NCBI RefSeq assembly: GCF_964355755.1
Contig: NC_092678.1
Location: forward strand, 4,312,922 to 4,376,921
Direction of reading: 5' to 3'
Length of the DNA: 64,000 nt
Source: Antedon mediterranea
Taxonomy: Eukaryota; Echinodermata; Crinoidea; Comatulida; Antedonidae
Numbering within the stretch: position 1 is the first letter of the stretch; the number at the start of each line of letters is the position of its first letter. Of this stretch, positions 1 to 20,599 are shown one piece after another. A program made the translations under genes and the position numbers. The notes under the pieces are model-generated. The model was not told the origin of the DNA. It did not search any database and saw only the letters and a list, made by a program, of their open reading frames with translations.

Positions 1-94
1 CTATATTTAATCATATCACTACCATATTTGGGCACATTATACTTTTTTTTTAAACTAGTTTGATAGTGTAGACAGAGCTTGAAAACATTGGTAA
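1..94. mobile_element. MITE family C, right end only
   Basis: The window opens inside a short repeat. It contains the block with ATATTTGGGCACATTA and ends with GATAGTGTAGACAGAGCTT, the same right terminus as copies at about 29.8, 36.8, 48.2 and 59.4 kb. Only the right half is inside the window. It lies in an intron of the first gene. Confidence 0.6.
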
Positions 95-201
95 AATATT
101 GACAGCTTGAGTAATATTTACATTTAGTAATGTAGATAGTCTAAAGTTTTGAGAATAATGTTGAAGTTTTTAACGATATCATTTTGTTATTTTCTTTATA
201 G

Positions 202-2558
202 GTGGTGCTTTATTAACATCACCACAACCATCAAGAATTGCAGTTGTTTCGTCGCCAGTTCCAAAAGACCCACTAGCTGAACCAATCTACAGACCTGGTA
301 ATCGTGAATATGCCGTTGACAAGTCTCCACCTCGGTACAAAGGAGGTACTGTGATAGTTTAATTTTGGCATAAAGTTGGCCCTGCTTCCCTCAAAGAAGA
401 ACATAAGTGTATAGAGCTTGAAAAAATCTTATTAGTTTTTTATAATTTTTATTTACAGGACGTATAAAACCAGGTATTACATATAAAAAGGATCAAGGCA
501 GTAGTGATGAATGCAACAACGATGATGACGATGTCACACCGGTAAAAGCGACTTCACGCCCATCAAAAGCGACAGAGGTAAGTCAATTGATAAAGTTGTA
601 CCAAAAACTGTTGCATCATGATGTATTACTTGCACACTATCTCAATATTGGAGACCTTGGGAGACTTTCTGGTTTCAGACTTTCTGTTTTTAGGAGAATC
701 AACAGTACGTTTTGTCTATTGTATTTACTTGTTTTGTTTTAATTTTCAAGCCTCTTGCAGCATCGCCGACAGCAGGGGTAAGATCTAGAGACCCAGACCC
801 GTTGAACGATGATTTGTCCGAACATTCATTCAACAGACATTCCAATAACTACTTCCAAACAAGTCCTGGTGTGAAGTACCTCCCAGGTACAGGTTCACCA
901 CCAAGAACGTGGGCAGCTCCACGTCAACAAGCAATACACAGGGAACAAACTAGGCCTAGTGGAGGTAACAAACACATTGGATATAGTACTAGTCTATCTT
1001 TAGGAGAAGGGTTGGTGAATCCACCAGTCAGGAGTTCTTCTCATGGCAACTTGTTTACAAGCAGATTGTCTGAATAGCACCCCTAGACAACTTGTTTACA
1101 AGCAGAATGTCTGAATACCACCCCTAGACAACTTGTTTATAGGCAGAATGTCTGAATAGCACCCCTAGACAACTTGTTTACAAGTAGAATGTCTTAATAG
1201 CACCCCTAGACAACTTGTTTACAAGCAGAATGTCTGAATAGCACCCCTAGACAACTTGTTTACAAGCAGAATGTCTGAATACCACCCCTAGACAACTTGT
1301 TTATAAGCAGAATGTGTGAATAGCATCCCTAGACAACTTGTTTATAAGCAGAATGTCTGAATAGCACCCCTAGACAACTTGTTTACAAGCAGAATGTCTG
1401 AATAGCACCCCTAGACAACTTGTTTACAAGCAGAATGTCTGAATAGCACCCCTAGACAACTTGTTTATAGGCAGAATGTGTGAATAGCACCCCTAGATGA
1501 CTTGTTTATAAAGCAGAATATCTGAATAGCACCCCTAGACAACTTGTTTATAGGCAGAATGTCTGAATAGCATCCCTAGACAACTTGTTACAAGCAGAAT
1601 GTGTGAATACCACCCCTAGACAACTTGTTTACAAGCAGAATGTCTGAATAGCATCCCTAGACAACTTGTTTACAAGCAGAATGTCTGAATAGCACCCCTA
1701 GACAACTTGTTTATAGGCAGAATGTGTGAATAGCACCCCTAGATGACTTGTTTATAAAGCAGAATATCTGAATAGCACCCCTAGACAACTTGTTTATAGG
1801 CAGAATGTCTGAATAGCATCCCTAGACAACTTGTTACAAGCAGAATGTGTGAATACCACCCCTAGACAACTTGTTTACAAGCAGAATGTCTGAATAGCAT
1901 CCCTAGACAACTTGTTTACAAGCAGAATGTCTGAATAGCACCCCTAGATGACTTGTTTTGTCAGCATGTTCATGTCTGTGGGACTGCCCAGGTGTAGAGC
2001 ATACATAATACAGTAGATTGATAGAAATTGTGCATGAATTCAATTATGGTTATCTTTCATATCCTAAATCTAAAGGAAAACAAACCCAGGAAACGAGCAT
2101 ATTAGGGTTGGTGCTTGAAAGTTGTTTAAATACGGTACTGAAGATCCTTGATTTCAAATATTCATATCTACTCTTCTTTCTTATTTACAGGTCCTTTAGA
2201 TAAAGCACACACTAAAAACCTGCAAGGAAGACCTCTGACAGCAAAGCCGATGTCACGTGACCAAGCTAACCAGATAGAGAATCAACTATCAGATGACGAT
2301 GTTTCATCCATGTCCTCTGCCAGACAAGCGCGGGGAAAGTTAGCAGCCAAATCTACAAGAAATTCACGCCCAAGGACTGATCACACTAGAGACAATATAC
2401 ATCCATCTTTGGGCGTATCGAAATTAGACGATAGTCCGTCTAGTGATCAATTGTCCGCAATATCAAGTGTTTCCAGTTGTTCATTAGCGTCCGATATACT
2501 TGATCGAGCACGGAACCGAAGGGACAAATTTTGGGGAAGTAGTGGACAGACTAAATAA
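202..2558 (+). CDS. 3' end of an unrecognised serine-rich protein gene
   Basis: Four exons fit GT-AG rules and one frame: 202-345, 459-577, 751-964 and 2191-2558 (stop TAA). The 964 donor (GGAG then GTAACA) and the 2190 acceptor join as Ser-Gly-Gly-Pro-Leu. Reading past that donor instead gives an alternative end at a TAG at 1075-1077. The product is rich in Ser, Pro, Asp and Arg and looks disordered, with an acidic Asp run in exon 459-577. The C-terminus has a short charged helix-like segment (DILDRARNRRDKFWG) that may be its conserved part. No enzyme motif, signal peptide or membrane segment is visible. The 5' exons lie outside the window. I do not recognise the family; a cytoskeletal or centrosomal adaptor is possible but only a guess. 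Confidence 0.72.
1046..1957. repeat. 41-bp minisatellite, about 22 copies
   Basis: Tandem copies of a 41-bp unit with core GACAACTTGTTTACAAGCAG followed by AATGTCTGAATAGCACCCCTA. A block of six units beginning with the variant GATGACTTG at 1496 recurs at 1742, giving a 246-bp higher-order period. The first unit overlaps the readthrough end of the preceding exon and carries the TAG that would stop that isoform. In the preferred model the array is intronic. Confidence 0.95.
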
Positions 2559-3048
2559 TCAGCTTAGTAAATGCTAAGACCTGAAATTTTTATAGTCAAT
2601 TGTACATAATTTTTACTAATGTAATTTTAATTATGCAAAGTAGCTTTTAAAAAATCCAAATGTAATTTATTTTAAATGGTTTTATAGACACTAATCTTTT
2701 TTAATGTAAATTTTTAATGAGGTTTTATAAGATCCCAAAATGTAGTTCTGTAACTGTTTTCTAATTCTAATAATAATACCCATCAAATTATTAAAACATT
2801 ATTATTTTTGTATTTGTACTTAGGGAAGGAAAATCATTTTATTTCTGAAAAAAAAAAGAAAACCAAAAATGCTGATTTTAGTCAGATATGCTAGTAGTGT
2901 AAGACATGTGTGATCTGTTTTTCAAAATGTAAAAAACAATCGAAATTAAACCAAACTGAAACACTGTGATTCATGTAAACTTTCCTTTATTTACGCCATT
3001 GTTCACCAGCAGCAATTTACAGTAACAATCCAAATTAAAAGTGATGAT
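2559..3048. other. 3' flank between convergent genes
   Basis: AT-rich sequence between the stop of the serine-rich gene (+) and the stop of RPS23 (-). It should hold both 3' UTRs, which converge here. An ATTAAA-type signal lies near 2945 on the plus strand. No open frame or repeat is seen. Confidence 0.5.
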
Positions 3049-4375
<1,327 letters not shown>

Positions 4376-4537
4376 CTTGTTTTTTAGGTTGATCGAAAAG
4401 GTCTAATCAATCCCAAAATGCAATTCACCAGAGCAAGCGCTAATCAAATGATAGAGGGCAGCATTCCCTGCAAAAAAACAATAACAAAAATCTAATCATC
4501 GCGGCGGCCCAACCCACATTAAAAATCTGCAGAAAAT
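4376..4537. promoter_or_regulatory. Bidirectional promoter between RPS23 and copine
   Basis: Only 162 bp separate the RPS23 ATG (minus) from the copine ATG (plus), so both promoters must lie here or in the flanking introns. There is no TATA box on either strand. On the minus strand CCTTTTC, ending about 24 bases before the RPS23 ATG, fits a terminal oligopyrimidine (TOP) start. A GC-rich patch GCGGCGGCCCAACCC at 4501-4515 is nearest the copine start. TOP control is established for ribosomal proteins; assigning it to this C run is inference. Confidence 0.65.
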
Positions 4538-11880
<7,343 letters not shown>

Positions 11881-13823
11881 ATCATTTTACAGAGGCTAAA
11901 GAAGCTACGAGTGAGTTAAACTAAACCATTTAAAGAGGCTAAACCGGGCTACAATCGATTAAGTAAATTATGAGTTGAAATCTTTTACAGGGGTTATTCC
12001 TAGCCGTCCAGTAGTCTGCTATTTACAATAGTTTTATTCTACTGCATACTGTATTACAACTTGTTTATATTACTTATTTTGTGGCATTTGTTTTTAAAAT
12101 GAAGGTTGGTGCTTGGTTTAGTGGATCATTATCATTGTGATATGCCACATTTTTAACTCTAAGATGGAGTATTTGTTTGTCATTCAATTTATTCCAGGTA
12201 TAGGTACTATCATATAAATTACCCTCTTGCCATTTTAGTGTGTTTTTCTTCCAGAACAAAATTCAATATCTAGCTCAACAGAACTATGTTTTAACGGTAA
12301 CCATTTGAAATTCAGAAAATAAGAAACAAAAATAGTTTTCATCAATAAAAATTGAAAAAGATTTTTTTAGTGGAAGATTTGAATTAACCTGCTCTACCTT
12401 TTGAAATTATTACATAACTTCTTAAATAGATAAACTTATTAAATAACTTAAATATAGAAATTCTATAGCAAGGTACAGTATGTGAATGTGTTGGACTAGG
12501 AGAGTTTAGAAGTACTACTGATAATGTTTACCCATTCCCCTGCTGTGTGGATCGTAAAACACACTCCCAATTGCTCATATTTTGATATTTAAATTAGTTA
12601 TTGTGTGTTGTGTTATAATTATAATAGTATCATGTTTTAATAATGAAAATATTACAATTATAGTATTAGATCGTAACATTAGTGAAATAATTTTTAGTGT
12701 TTTAAAATTCAAGTTATAATTACTGTTTACATAATTATGTAATACAGACTTAGATACAAACAAAGTGCAATCTTAAATTGTAACTATTTGCATAAAATGA
12801 ATATGCAAGTGTCAGTTTACTGAGCTGCATTTGCATACATGTGTGAACATTCTCATTTAATATAATACCTTGCCCTGATATATAATATCACATTTAAAAA
12901 AGGAATTGTATTTATTTATTATTTAAAGTTTGACCAACATAGTATTGGTGATTACCATTCCTTACTGTAAGCCGAATTTAATTTCATTATGTTACTAATT
13001 ATTTAAATCATTTTGATATAATCAATTTTATAAAATACTATTTTAGTATAATATTGTTTGTTTATATACGTTTGCCCTAAAGACCAAACCACTTGTTTTT
13101 CATAATGGAAAAATGTTCCTATTTATGCAATGTGCAAATTTACATAATGTAATGCATTTATCAATTATATATATATATATATATTTGAATTTTGGCTTTT
13201 TGTATATTATATCATGAAGGTATCATGATTTGATTGCGTAGTTATTATAAATCTTCTTACTCATAGATAGATAGTTAGTATTTAATGTGGCTTTTTTCTA
13301 AATACAATATTTCGTGTATTCTATGACATTTAGTGACCTTCATTCTTCAACTTATGTGCAATATTATGTAAGTGTATAGTGCCTGATTATCTGTATTACT
13401 TTCCAGGAAAGTAACTGAATTGTTGCAGAGTAAAAACATTAATAATAATAACAGTACATCATATGTTTACTATAATAATTGTTGTAATTTGATATGTTTG
13501 CCATTTTCTGAGTAGAGTAGAATTGAAGATTTAGTTGCCTTTCTCCACCTATTTACAGTATAAGCAAACACCAATAGTTCAAGTGAAGATAAAGTTATTA
13601 TCATCGTTTTAAGGTCCACATGACGTTGAACATTTTAAGCATCTCTCAGGAAATAAGAATTGCGTGGAGCTGGTTCACACTAATCATGACGCTAAACAAA
13701 TACGCTCTGCTGTGAACCATCCTTTTATTTCACAATTTGTTTTAGTCAGAACAAAATCAGCTTCGTGATTGTTGCCAGATTCTCGTTTTAAACTTTTTAT
13801 AGGTTTAAAATCAAGAAATCAAG
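11881..13823. other. Copine 3' UTR and flank
   Basis: AT-rich sequence after the copine stop with no convincing exon on either strand. It holds a (TA)n run near 13167-13184. A duplicated fragment of the copine end (AAATCATTTTACAGAGGCTA and TAAACCATTTAAAGAGGCTA) lies at 11879-11942. The poly(A) site cannot be fixed. Confidence 0.4.
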
Positions 13824-13825
13824 TA

Positions 13826-14011
13826 CAGTCAACTCTCCCAATACCGGACACCTTTGGGCCGGCCAAATAAGTCTGGTTTTCCGGAAAGTCTGGTATTCGG
13901 AATGTGTTTTTAATGGTAAATATAAATTTGGGACCTTTTGGTCCTCAAAAAAAGTCTGGTATTGGGAGAGTTTCTGGTTTTCAGAGAGTCCGGTATTGGG
14001 AGAGTTGACTG
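13826..14011. mobile_element. 186-bp MITE with 24-bp terminal inverted repeats and TA duplication
   Basis: It begins CAGTCAACTCTCCCAATACC and ends with the reverse complement; 24 terminal bases match. TA flanks both sides (13824-13825 and 14012-14013). Internally the phrase AAAGTCTGGTATTGGGAGAG repeats the ends. TA duplication and the CAGT start fit the pogo/Tc1-mariner superfamily; no transposase is present. Confidence 0.9.
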
Positions 14012-14013
14012 TA

Positions 14014-15467
14014 TCAACCAAAATTCTTTAAAGTAGATTAGTTGATAATATTTCATGGATATAAGGGGGATGTCAAATTATTCTACTACAGTAACTACAT
14101 TTTACTGCAGTAATATATGACTTCAGTTTTAATGTAAACGTTCACGAGTTACTGCAATATTCAACAATGTGTATTATTACTCAAAAATTCTAAATAACTT
14201 AGGTTAAAGAGTAAACAACTGCAGTAACTGCAGTAGAATAACGTTGTCATGGTCCCCAATCCTTAGTTGATATAGTATAGGTTAATAAAGACGAGTGTAC
14301 AATCTTTTAAATATATTGAAATATGAAATTCGGACATTTTATCTATGCAGTAATATATACACACCTAGTAAATATAGAGAATAGAATGCTTAATCAAATA
14401 TTATATAAGAGGACCATTATCATATGGTGCTTGGGTAATCGTATTACATCACTGAAAATGTGATGAATTTTATTCCTTAAAAGTTCTGTTATGTAAATCA
14501 TCAAATTACTTAAGTAACTATTATATGAAGTTAGTTTTGAAACTTTCTACTATTATACGTTCTATGATAAGTAGAAAAAATCTGAAGAGTAGGTAACAGC
14601 CCATATAGACTACCTCAAATATGGCGATCATGTAGCAACGGGATCATGTCAAAATCTTACGTATTCGGTATCATAAACTGAAAACCAACTTATTATTATC
14701 ATAATGCCCACTGTTTGAATCTGCCATTTTTAAATCCTTGTTCTAAATCCTTGTTCCAATTTGGTCTTCCCCAGTCCTTATCTATCTCATCCATCCGTCT
14801 TTGGGACAATCCTTTTTAACCATTCAGGTAACCATCTGTTGACCTTCTTCATGACCAGCCTATTTGCATGGTTTAACATTTTCTTTCCAGGATTCTCATC
14901 ATTCTTATTCTATTTAAACATCTGAATGTCAGTTGTCTATTTATACATTCAAGCATAATACACATCATTCAGCCAATCAATTAAATAAATCTGTTATAAT
15001 AATTCGAATATGTAGAGGGTTCCCAACATACCTATTTGGATCTGCTTGATGGTTGGTTGAAGTATTTTAGTATTTCAGCAGTATTTGACTTTTTATCAGT
15101 ACGATTCTCATATGCTTCTAGCTTGTGAATTTTTTGTATTTTTCTTGGTTATACAGTAGTAATGACTAATATCGAACAATTATAAACAATTTCTTCAGAA
15201 TTTACATTGTAGTATTGTGTATGTGTGTAATTTTAACTTTGTATCGTATTAAATGAATTTAATTCCAGTATGTTATTCGCATTTTATTATATAATAAAAC
15301 TATTATGAGAAATCATTGAAGAAACATTAAAAGATTAAAACAAAAGTTTGTTTTTGATTGTATTGTGTGGTTGTAGCAATGTAGAGTTGTTGAAAGATTT
15401 GCAAGGCCGCGAGTAAGCAAGGTTTGCAGATCACTAGGCTACGTGGTTAAAAGAAATGAAATCTGTC
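14014..15467. other. Intergenic, no gene seen
   Basis: AT-rich sequence with short open frames only. Nothing with splice support or a recognisable repeat was found. Confidence 0.4.
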
Positions 15468-15713
15468 GTATTCGATTGGAAACTTTTGTTGTCAACATAA
15501 AGATTCATTTTTTCCTTTTTGTATTCCGAATGGTAAATTGTAAACGAATTGTATGGTGCTCAATGGAAAATCATTCGAATAAATAACGTTAACAACGCAA
15601 GCTTTTTTCTTAAGAACAATCTTAACGTTCAAAATAGGCATAAGTACTCAACGGAAAAATTATACTCAACGGAAAAATTATACTCAACGATAAAGCTCCT
15701 AATCGAATACGAC
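15468..15713. repeat. Inverted-repeat element, about 246 bp
   Basis: GTCGTATTCGATTGG at 15468-15482 is mirrored by CTAATCGAATACGAC at 15699-15713. The right half carries a short tandem block (ACTCAACGGAAAAATTAT, two to three copies). It looks like a small non-autonomous DNA element; no clear target duplication is visible. Confidence 0.5.
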
Positions 15714-15955
15714 ATTGAAACAAAATGAATAGACACCAACATTATATATGAATTGTTGTATTTAATAAAAAAGAGTTTCGGAAAAATTAATCATTAATCA
15801 AAATTAATATTATGATCATGACGAAATACAGAATATAATATTTAACATTTTAGAGCATGAGTCCTTAGTAGAGTTCTAATATGAAATGTAACGGTGTTAG
15901 GGTATACAAAATGTCATGCCATCAAAGTGAAGAAAATTATCTTTCTTTTTGCAAC

Positions 15956-18900
15956 TTAACAGTTCGAGTTGTCAGTATCGCACGATGATGTCACTTGATT
16001 GAAGTATAAGCCAGAAATACACAAATGGAGAGTTGATACACCATCGTAGCATTGATAGAATTTCTCACAGTCGTCTGGATTTTCATAGAAACCATTTGCT
16101 TTACCGCTGCATGAGAATCCTGTTGAAACCTGAGCTGCCACTTGGACTCCTTTGCACTCCAGAAATGCTGCCTGGCTACAGTAAGAAGGGGGGTTGTTGA
16201 ACCCACAAATGTAAAAACGCCCACAAATGTGAAAACAACCACAAATGTGAAAACGCATCACCCACAAATGTGAAAACAACCACAAATGTGAAAACGCATC
16301 ACCCACAAATGTGAAAACAACCACAAATGTGAAAACGCATCAACCACAAATGTAATAAACAGCGCCCACAAATGTGAAAACGATCATCGCCCACAAATGT
16401 GATAACGCCCACAAATGTAAAAAAAAATGAGAATTTTTCGGCCACAAATGTAAAAAAAAAAAAATCAGATGAAATTTAATGCTAGACTCAAACAATTTTG
16501 ATCGAGGTACTACATTATATCATGATTGTATTGAGTTGTTTCAATAATTGTTTGTTCACGATACGTCTGTTAGGGTCGTGGTTAACACGTTGGATTATTA
16601 TAATTTTCTGCTCATGCGCGCGATATTTGCACGTTAACTCGTTTAATGAACGTAATAGTTCAAGACGATATTTGTTATTTGCTGCGCGCGTGCACGATAC
16701 TTCAAGGTCAAGGCCATGTTATATCATTGTTGCTTCTACTGGTTATTATAGTTATTAACTCGTTGGCTTACTGTTAAATGTACGTATAGTTCCAAGTCGA
16801 TGCTCGATTCGATGTTTTTTTTGCGCGCACACGATACAACAAGGTCAATGTTAAATTGCTACTTGTATGTAGTGTGTGGTTATTAACTCGTTGGCTTACT
16901 GTTATGACTTCTAATGCTCATACAATTAGTGTTATAGGCATCTCCAATCAAGTGTAAGCCTACTATTAGTAGATAACATTATTTAATCGCATTGCAACTC
17001 CTCCTTAAATATTTTGTTAGGTAATTCATGAAGCCAGTTTGTTCCTCATTAACAATACCGTTATACCTTGTACGTTGACTTATTTACTTATAATTATATT
17101 ATACATAAAAATTGTCGAATATACGTTTGATAGTAAATCAGTTAAATTGTAATGCATTCAATAGGTAATATTATTCTCCGTATATCTTTATAATTATCCG
17201 CTAAAAATAGATATACAAATTAAACAATAAGCATCAGATTAAACCACGAATGTAAATAGTAGTAGGCCTATAGTAGGAAGTTTTGTCCATTAGTATAATT
17301 GTTATAGATTTCATAGTATGTTTTATAGAATACATGTTCGTGACAAGTTTGATACTATCGTATCGTGTATTATGTTTGGTTGGATATTGGTGTTACGGTA
17401 TTATTCTATGTTACAATTTGTTTATCGCTCTAAAATAAAGAAATATTCTTTTATTAGTTGTTCTTGCTCTAGCTCTTGTATTATTATCTTGTGGTTATAG
17501 TTTTGTAAAAAAATTGAACATTAGGAACTACTGCAATAACTGAACGACGAGTATAGCATTGATCTTGTAGTATCGTGTACACCGAGCATCGACTTGGAGC
17601 TATAATACGTACATAATACTAATAAATATAGTAAGCCCAACTGCACTTCAAGCAGCAATGATATATGACCTTGTAGTATCGTGTACGCGCCCAAAAACAT
17701 CGAATCGAGCATCGACTTGGAACATACGTACATAACAGTAAGCCAACGAGTTAATAACCACACACTACATACAAGTAGCAATTTAACCTTGACCTTATTG
17801 TATCGTGTGCGCGCAAAAAAAAAATATCGAACATCGACTTATAACTATACGTACATAATAGTAAGCCAACAACCACACAGTAGAAGCAACAATGATATAA
17901 CATGGCCTTGACCTTGTAGTATCGTGCACGCGCGCAGCAAATAACAAATATCGTCTTGAACTATTACGTTCATTAAACAAACGAGTTAACGTGCAAATAT
18001 CGCGCGCACGAGCAGCAAATGATTATTATCCAACGTGTTAACGACGACCCTAACAGACGTATCGTGAACAAACAACTCAATACAATCATGATATAATGTT
18101 TGTCTGAATCTAGCATTAAATTTGATCTGATTTTTTTACATTTGTGGGCGAAAAAGTCTCTCTTGTTTTTACATTTGTGGGCGTTATCACATTTGTGGGC
18201 GATGATCGTTTTCACATTTGTGGGCGCTGTTTTCACATTTGTGGTTGATGCGTTTTCACATTTGTGGTTGTTTTCACATTTGTGGGTGATGCGTTTTCAC
18301 ATTTGTGGTTGTTTTCACATTTGTGGGTGATGCGTTTTCACATTTGTGGTTGTTTTCACATTTGTGGGCGTTTTCACATTTGTGGGTTCAACAGGGGTTG
18401 TTGGCATCAAAGGCGTAGTAGGACGAGCACCGGTGATGTCCGGGGACTCCTGAAGAACAGTTATAGTACCACTCACACATTCCAGTGAAGGGGTCGGGAT
18501 AGATACCATCATTTTTACCAGAGCAAAACGGGTCAGAGTTTGCCTGAGATGCTGAAATATACAACAGTGGATGATTAGATTTTACGGTGCCTGGTAGATC
18601 CAGAAATTTCACACATGGGGTAGGGGGGGGGGGCGGCTGGGTGACTGTAGGCATCACAAATAAAAACACTATACATTTTTATTAATAATTTATACTATAC
18701 TACTATTAAAATCAAAATTGTGAGGTATTTGATGAATAGGTGTTTATTTGATGATGAGAATAGTTTCTTGAAACATGTCACGGTATCTTAAGGCAGTTTG
18801 CCCGTTCATCAAATGCCTAACAATTTTGATTTTAACCCGAAGGTTTGGTGGTATCATACATGATTTATACTAAGTTACTTTAACATTCACAATTGAATGA

Positions 18901-19210
18901 AGTTAAACATTGATTTTAAAATCGATTATATATGCAGCATGTTGGAAAACAAGAATCTGATTGTATTAATTATGGTGAGGATGTGCTTCCACGAAGATCT
19001 TGAACTTAACTTTTTATTTGAAGAAAAGTGAATTCGTTAAGACCATCTTGCTATCTGTCTGTCGATGAATTACTCCAACAGTCTTCACATAAATCATGTC
19101 TTTAATAGCTAATTTAGTTATTATTTAATAAAAATTCAGTACTTACCAGCCGGCATTAGGCCAATGTTGATAACAATAACCAGTAGTGTAGTTGCAATAC
19201 CCATATACAT
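15956..19210 (-). pseudogene. Secreted chitin-binding protein (two CBM14/peritrophin-A domains), coding exon split by a transposon
   Basis: Exon 1 (19210-19147) encodes a signal peptide: MYMG, then a hydrophobic stretch ending GLMPA. Exon 2 starts at 18551. Its frame runs through a first CBM14 domain (FCSGKNDGIYPDP, CEWYYNC, HRC) to 18394, where a 2.2-kb foldback element begins. Beyond the element the same frame resumes at 16189 and continues to a stop at 15956-15958 through a second CBM14 domain (CSGKANGFYENPDDCEKFYQC, LCISGLYFN). Counting one copy of the flanking direct repeat, the coding length is 456 bp, exactly 152 codons. Read into the element, translation stops one codon later (Pro-Cys-stop), leaving one domain. 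Such proteins bind chitin extracellularly. The insertion may be a recent allele, a fixed loss, or removed by an unseen splice. Confidence 0.88.
16195..18393. mobile_element. TU-like foldback transposon with long inverted repeats
   Basis: The element is 2199 bp, bounded by TGTTGAACCC and its reverse complement GGGTTCAACA. The flanks carry a direct repeat GGGGT (16190-16194 and 18394-18398), extendable to GGGGTTGTTG because the terminus overlaps it. The arms are roughly 700 bp each. The outer part is a tandem array of short units sharing CACAAATGTGAAAAC. The inner part is non-tandem, with larger blocks sharing GCGCGC, ACGATAC, CAAGGTCAA and TAACTCGTTGGCTTACTGTTA. The central 0.7 kb is AT-rich with no open frame of note, so it is non-autonomous. 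From memory, sea urchin TU elements share this outer-repeat/inner-domain architecture; the assignment is inference. Confidence 0.88.
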
Positions 19211-19303
19211 CTTGGTTTGAATAAGTTAATAGTGATGAGAATGTACAGTTGTCTTCAACGATACAGGTTAGAGAAGTTTGATTATTAAATTTCGTTTCAA
19301 CTC

Positions 19304-19310
19304 TTTTATA
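19304..19310 (-). promoter_or_regulatory. TATA box of the CBM14 gene
   Basis: TATAAAAGAG reads on the minus strand here, about 94 bp upstream of the signal-peptide ATG (19210-19208). That suits a start site near 19275. A TATA box fits a strongly expressed secreted-protein gene. Confidence 0.7.
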
Positions 19311-20167
19311 CCTTTCTTTCAGTTTGAACCTTGAAAATCGATAAAGTTACGGATTATTGATGAATCTTTACAGATCCTGGTTTGATGAAATTTCGGATAT
19401 TGTACTTAACAGTATAAGAAGACACAAGGTTAAAATCAATCTTATGTAACTCTCATAATAATATATGTTTCAGCGATGGATAACCTTCATTTGTATCCGT
19501 GCCAATAGTTGTAGGCCTACTTCATAAAACAACATAGAAATGTACCTGGTCCTTGTGTGAGCTTTCATCACCAGTAAGCATGTACAGACGTCATGGGGAA
19601 AATGGCAAAAGGCTTCCTACTTTATAGGAGTTTTATTAGATAATCTATATTGTTTTGAATACGGTACTCTTGTAACATGAACACAGTTCTGATTTTGCCA
19701 TTTCCTCTAACTTTGTATGTCTACCTTGCACACCTTTTAGCATTATCCCAGGCAACGTTTCCTGTTTACAATGTTGGATATATGCCACTCACCTATAATG
19801 TTTAGGAAACCAGCCAAATACCCCGTTGATGACTCCATAAAGATTTAAACTTATCCCATAACTCCAGGATACGGTAATCTATTGAAATATTAATTCAACC
19901 TTTTCAAGGAGTTTTTGTTTTAACTAATATTTAAAATCTTCTCTAATCTGTGTTTTGAGGTAGGTCCCATCAGTATAGCCTGAAATAAAATATGAATGCA
20001 TTACTAATACTTATTTTCATTTCTTAGTACATTATCACGTGTCACCGTTCAGTACGTTTATTATTTATCTTTACAATTATAACAATTGAATTATAATTAA
20101 TATACCGGTATTTATCTCATGATTGAAATTCAAAGTTAGAATAATAATTTTTAATTTTAGTTAATTT
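19311..20167. other. Intergenic, no gene seen
   Basis: Upstream flank of the CBM14 gene. No open frame with splice support and no clear repeat was found. Confidence 0.4.
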
Positions 20168-20599
20168 ACCTCCGCCAAGGAGGTATATGCAATCGGTAGC
20201 GTGTATTTGTTTGTTTGTTAGTTGGATTACTCAAAACGTAATTACTTTACCAAAATGAATATACAGATAGATATGTGGTCAAGGACCATTCCACTAAATT
20301 TTGGGACCATTTTGGACTATGGTCCCAATTCTGGACCACTTTTTAGTATACTTTTCAGACCTGCTAGTGTTAAAAGATAGGACAGAATGTTTCAAAAGCC
20401 GGCGAGCAGTCTTAAAGTGAAACTGAAATTGCATTTTCTCGAGAACTACTTGTCAAAAAAACTTAATTTTTGTACAAGAGGCAAGAGTTATAATTTGTGA
20501 TTTCTAATTTTAAAACATAACTTGTTTAAATGTGCACGTTTTTTTACGCGAGTAGTTTAAAAACATATTTCTTTTCAAATTCACAGTTTGTGTTTGGTG

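Noticed and set aside
965-1077. Readthrough of the exon 751-964 to the TAG at 1075-1077 as the main C-terminus
   Set aside because: A strong donor at 964 joins in frame to the 2191 exon, which also encodes protein-like sequence; kept only as a possible isoform.
1046-1957. CRISPR-like array
   Set aside because: The units are contiguous 41-bp repeats without unique spacers, in animal DNA; it is a minisatellite.
16200-16450. Open frames rich in His-Cys-Gly-Cys phrases across the CACAAATGTG repeats, both arms
   Set aside because: They are translations of the tandem repeat in the foldback element, not proteins.
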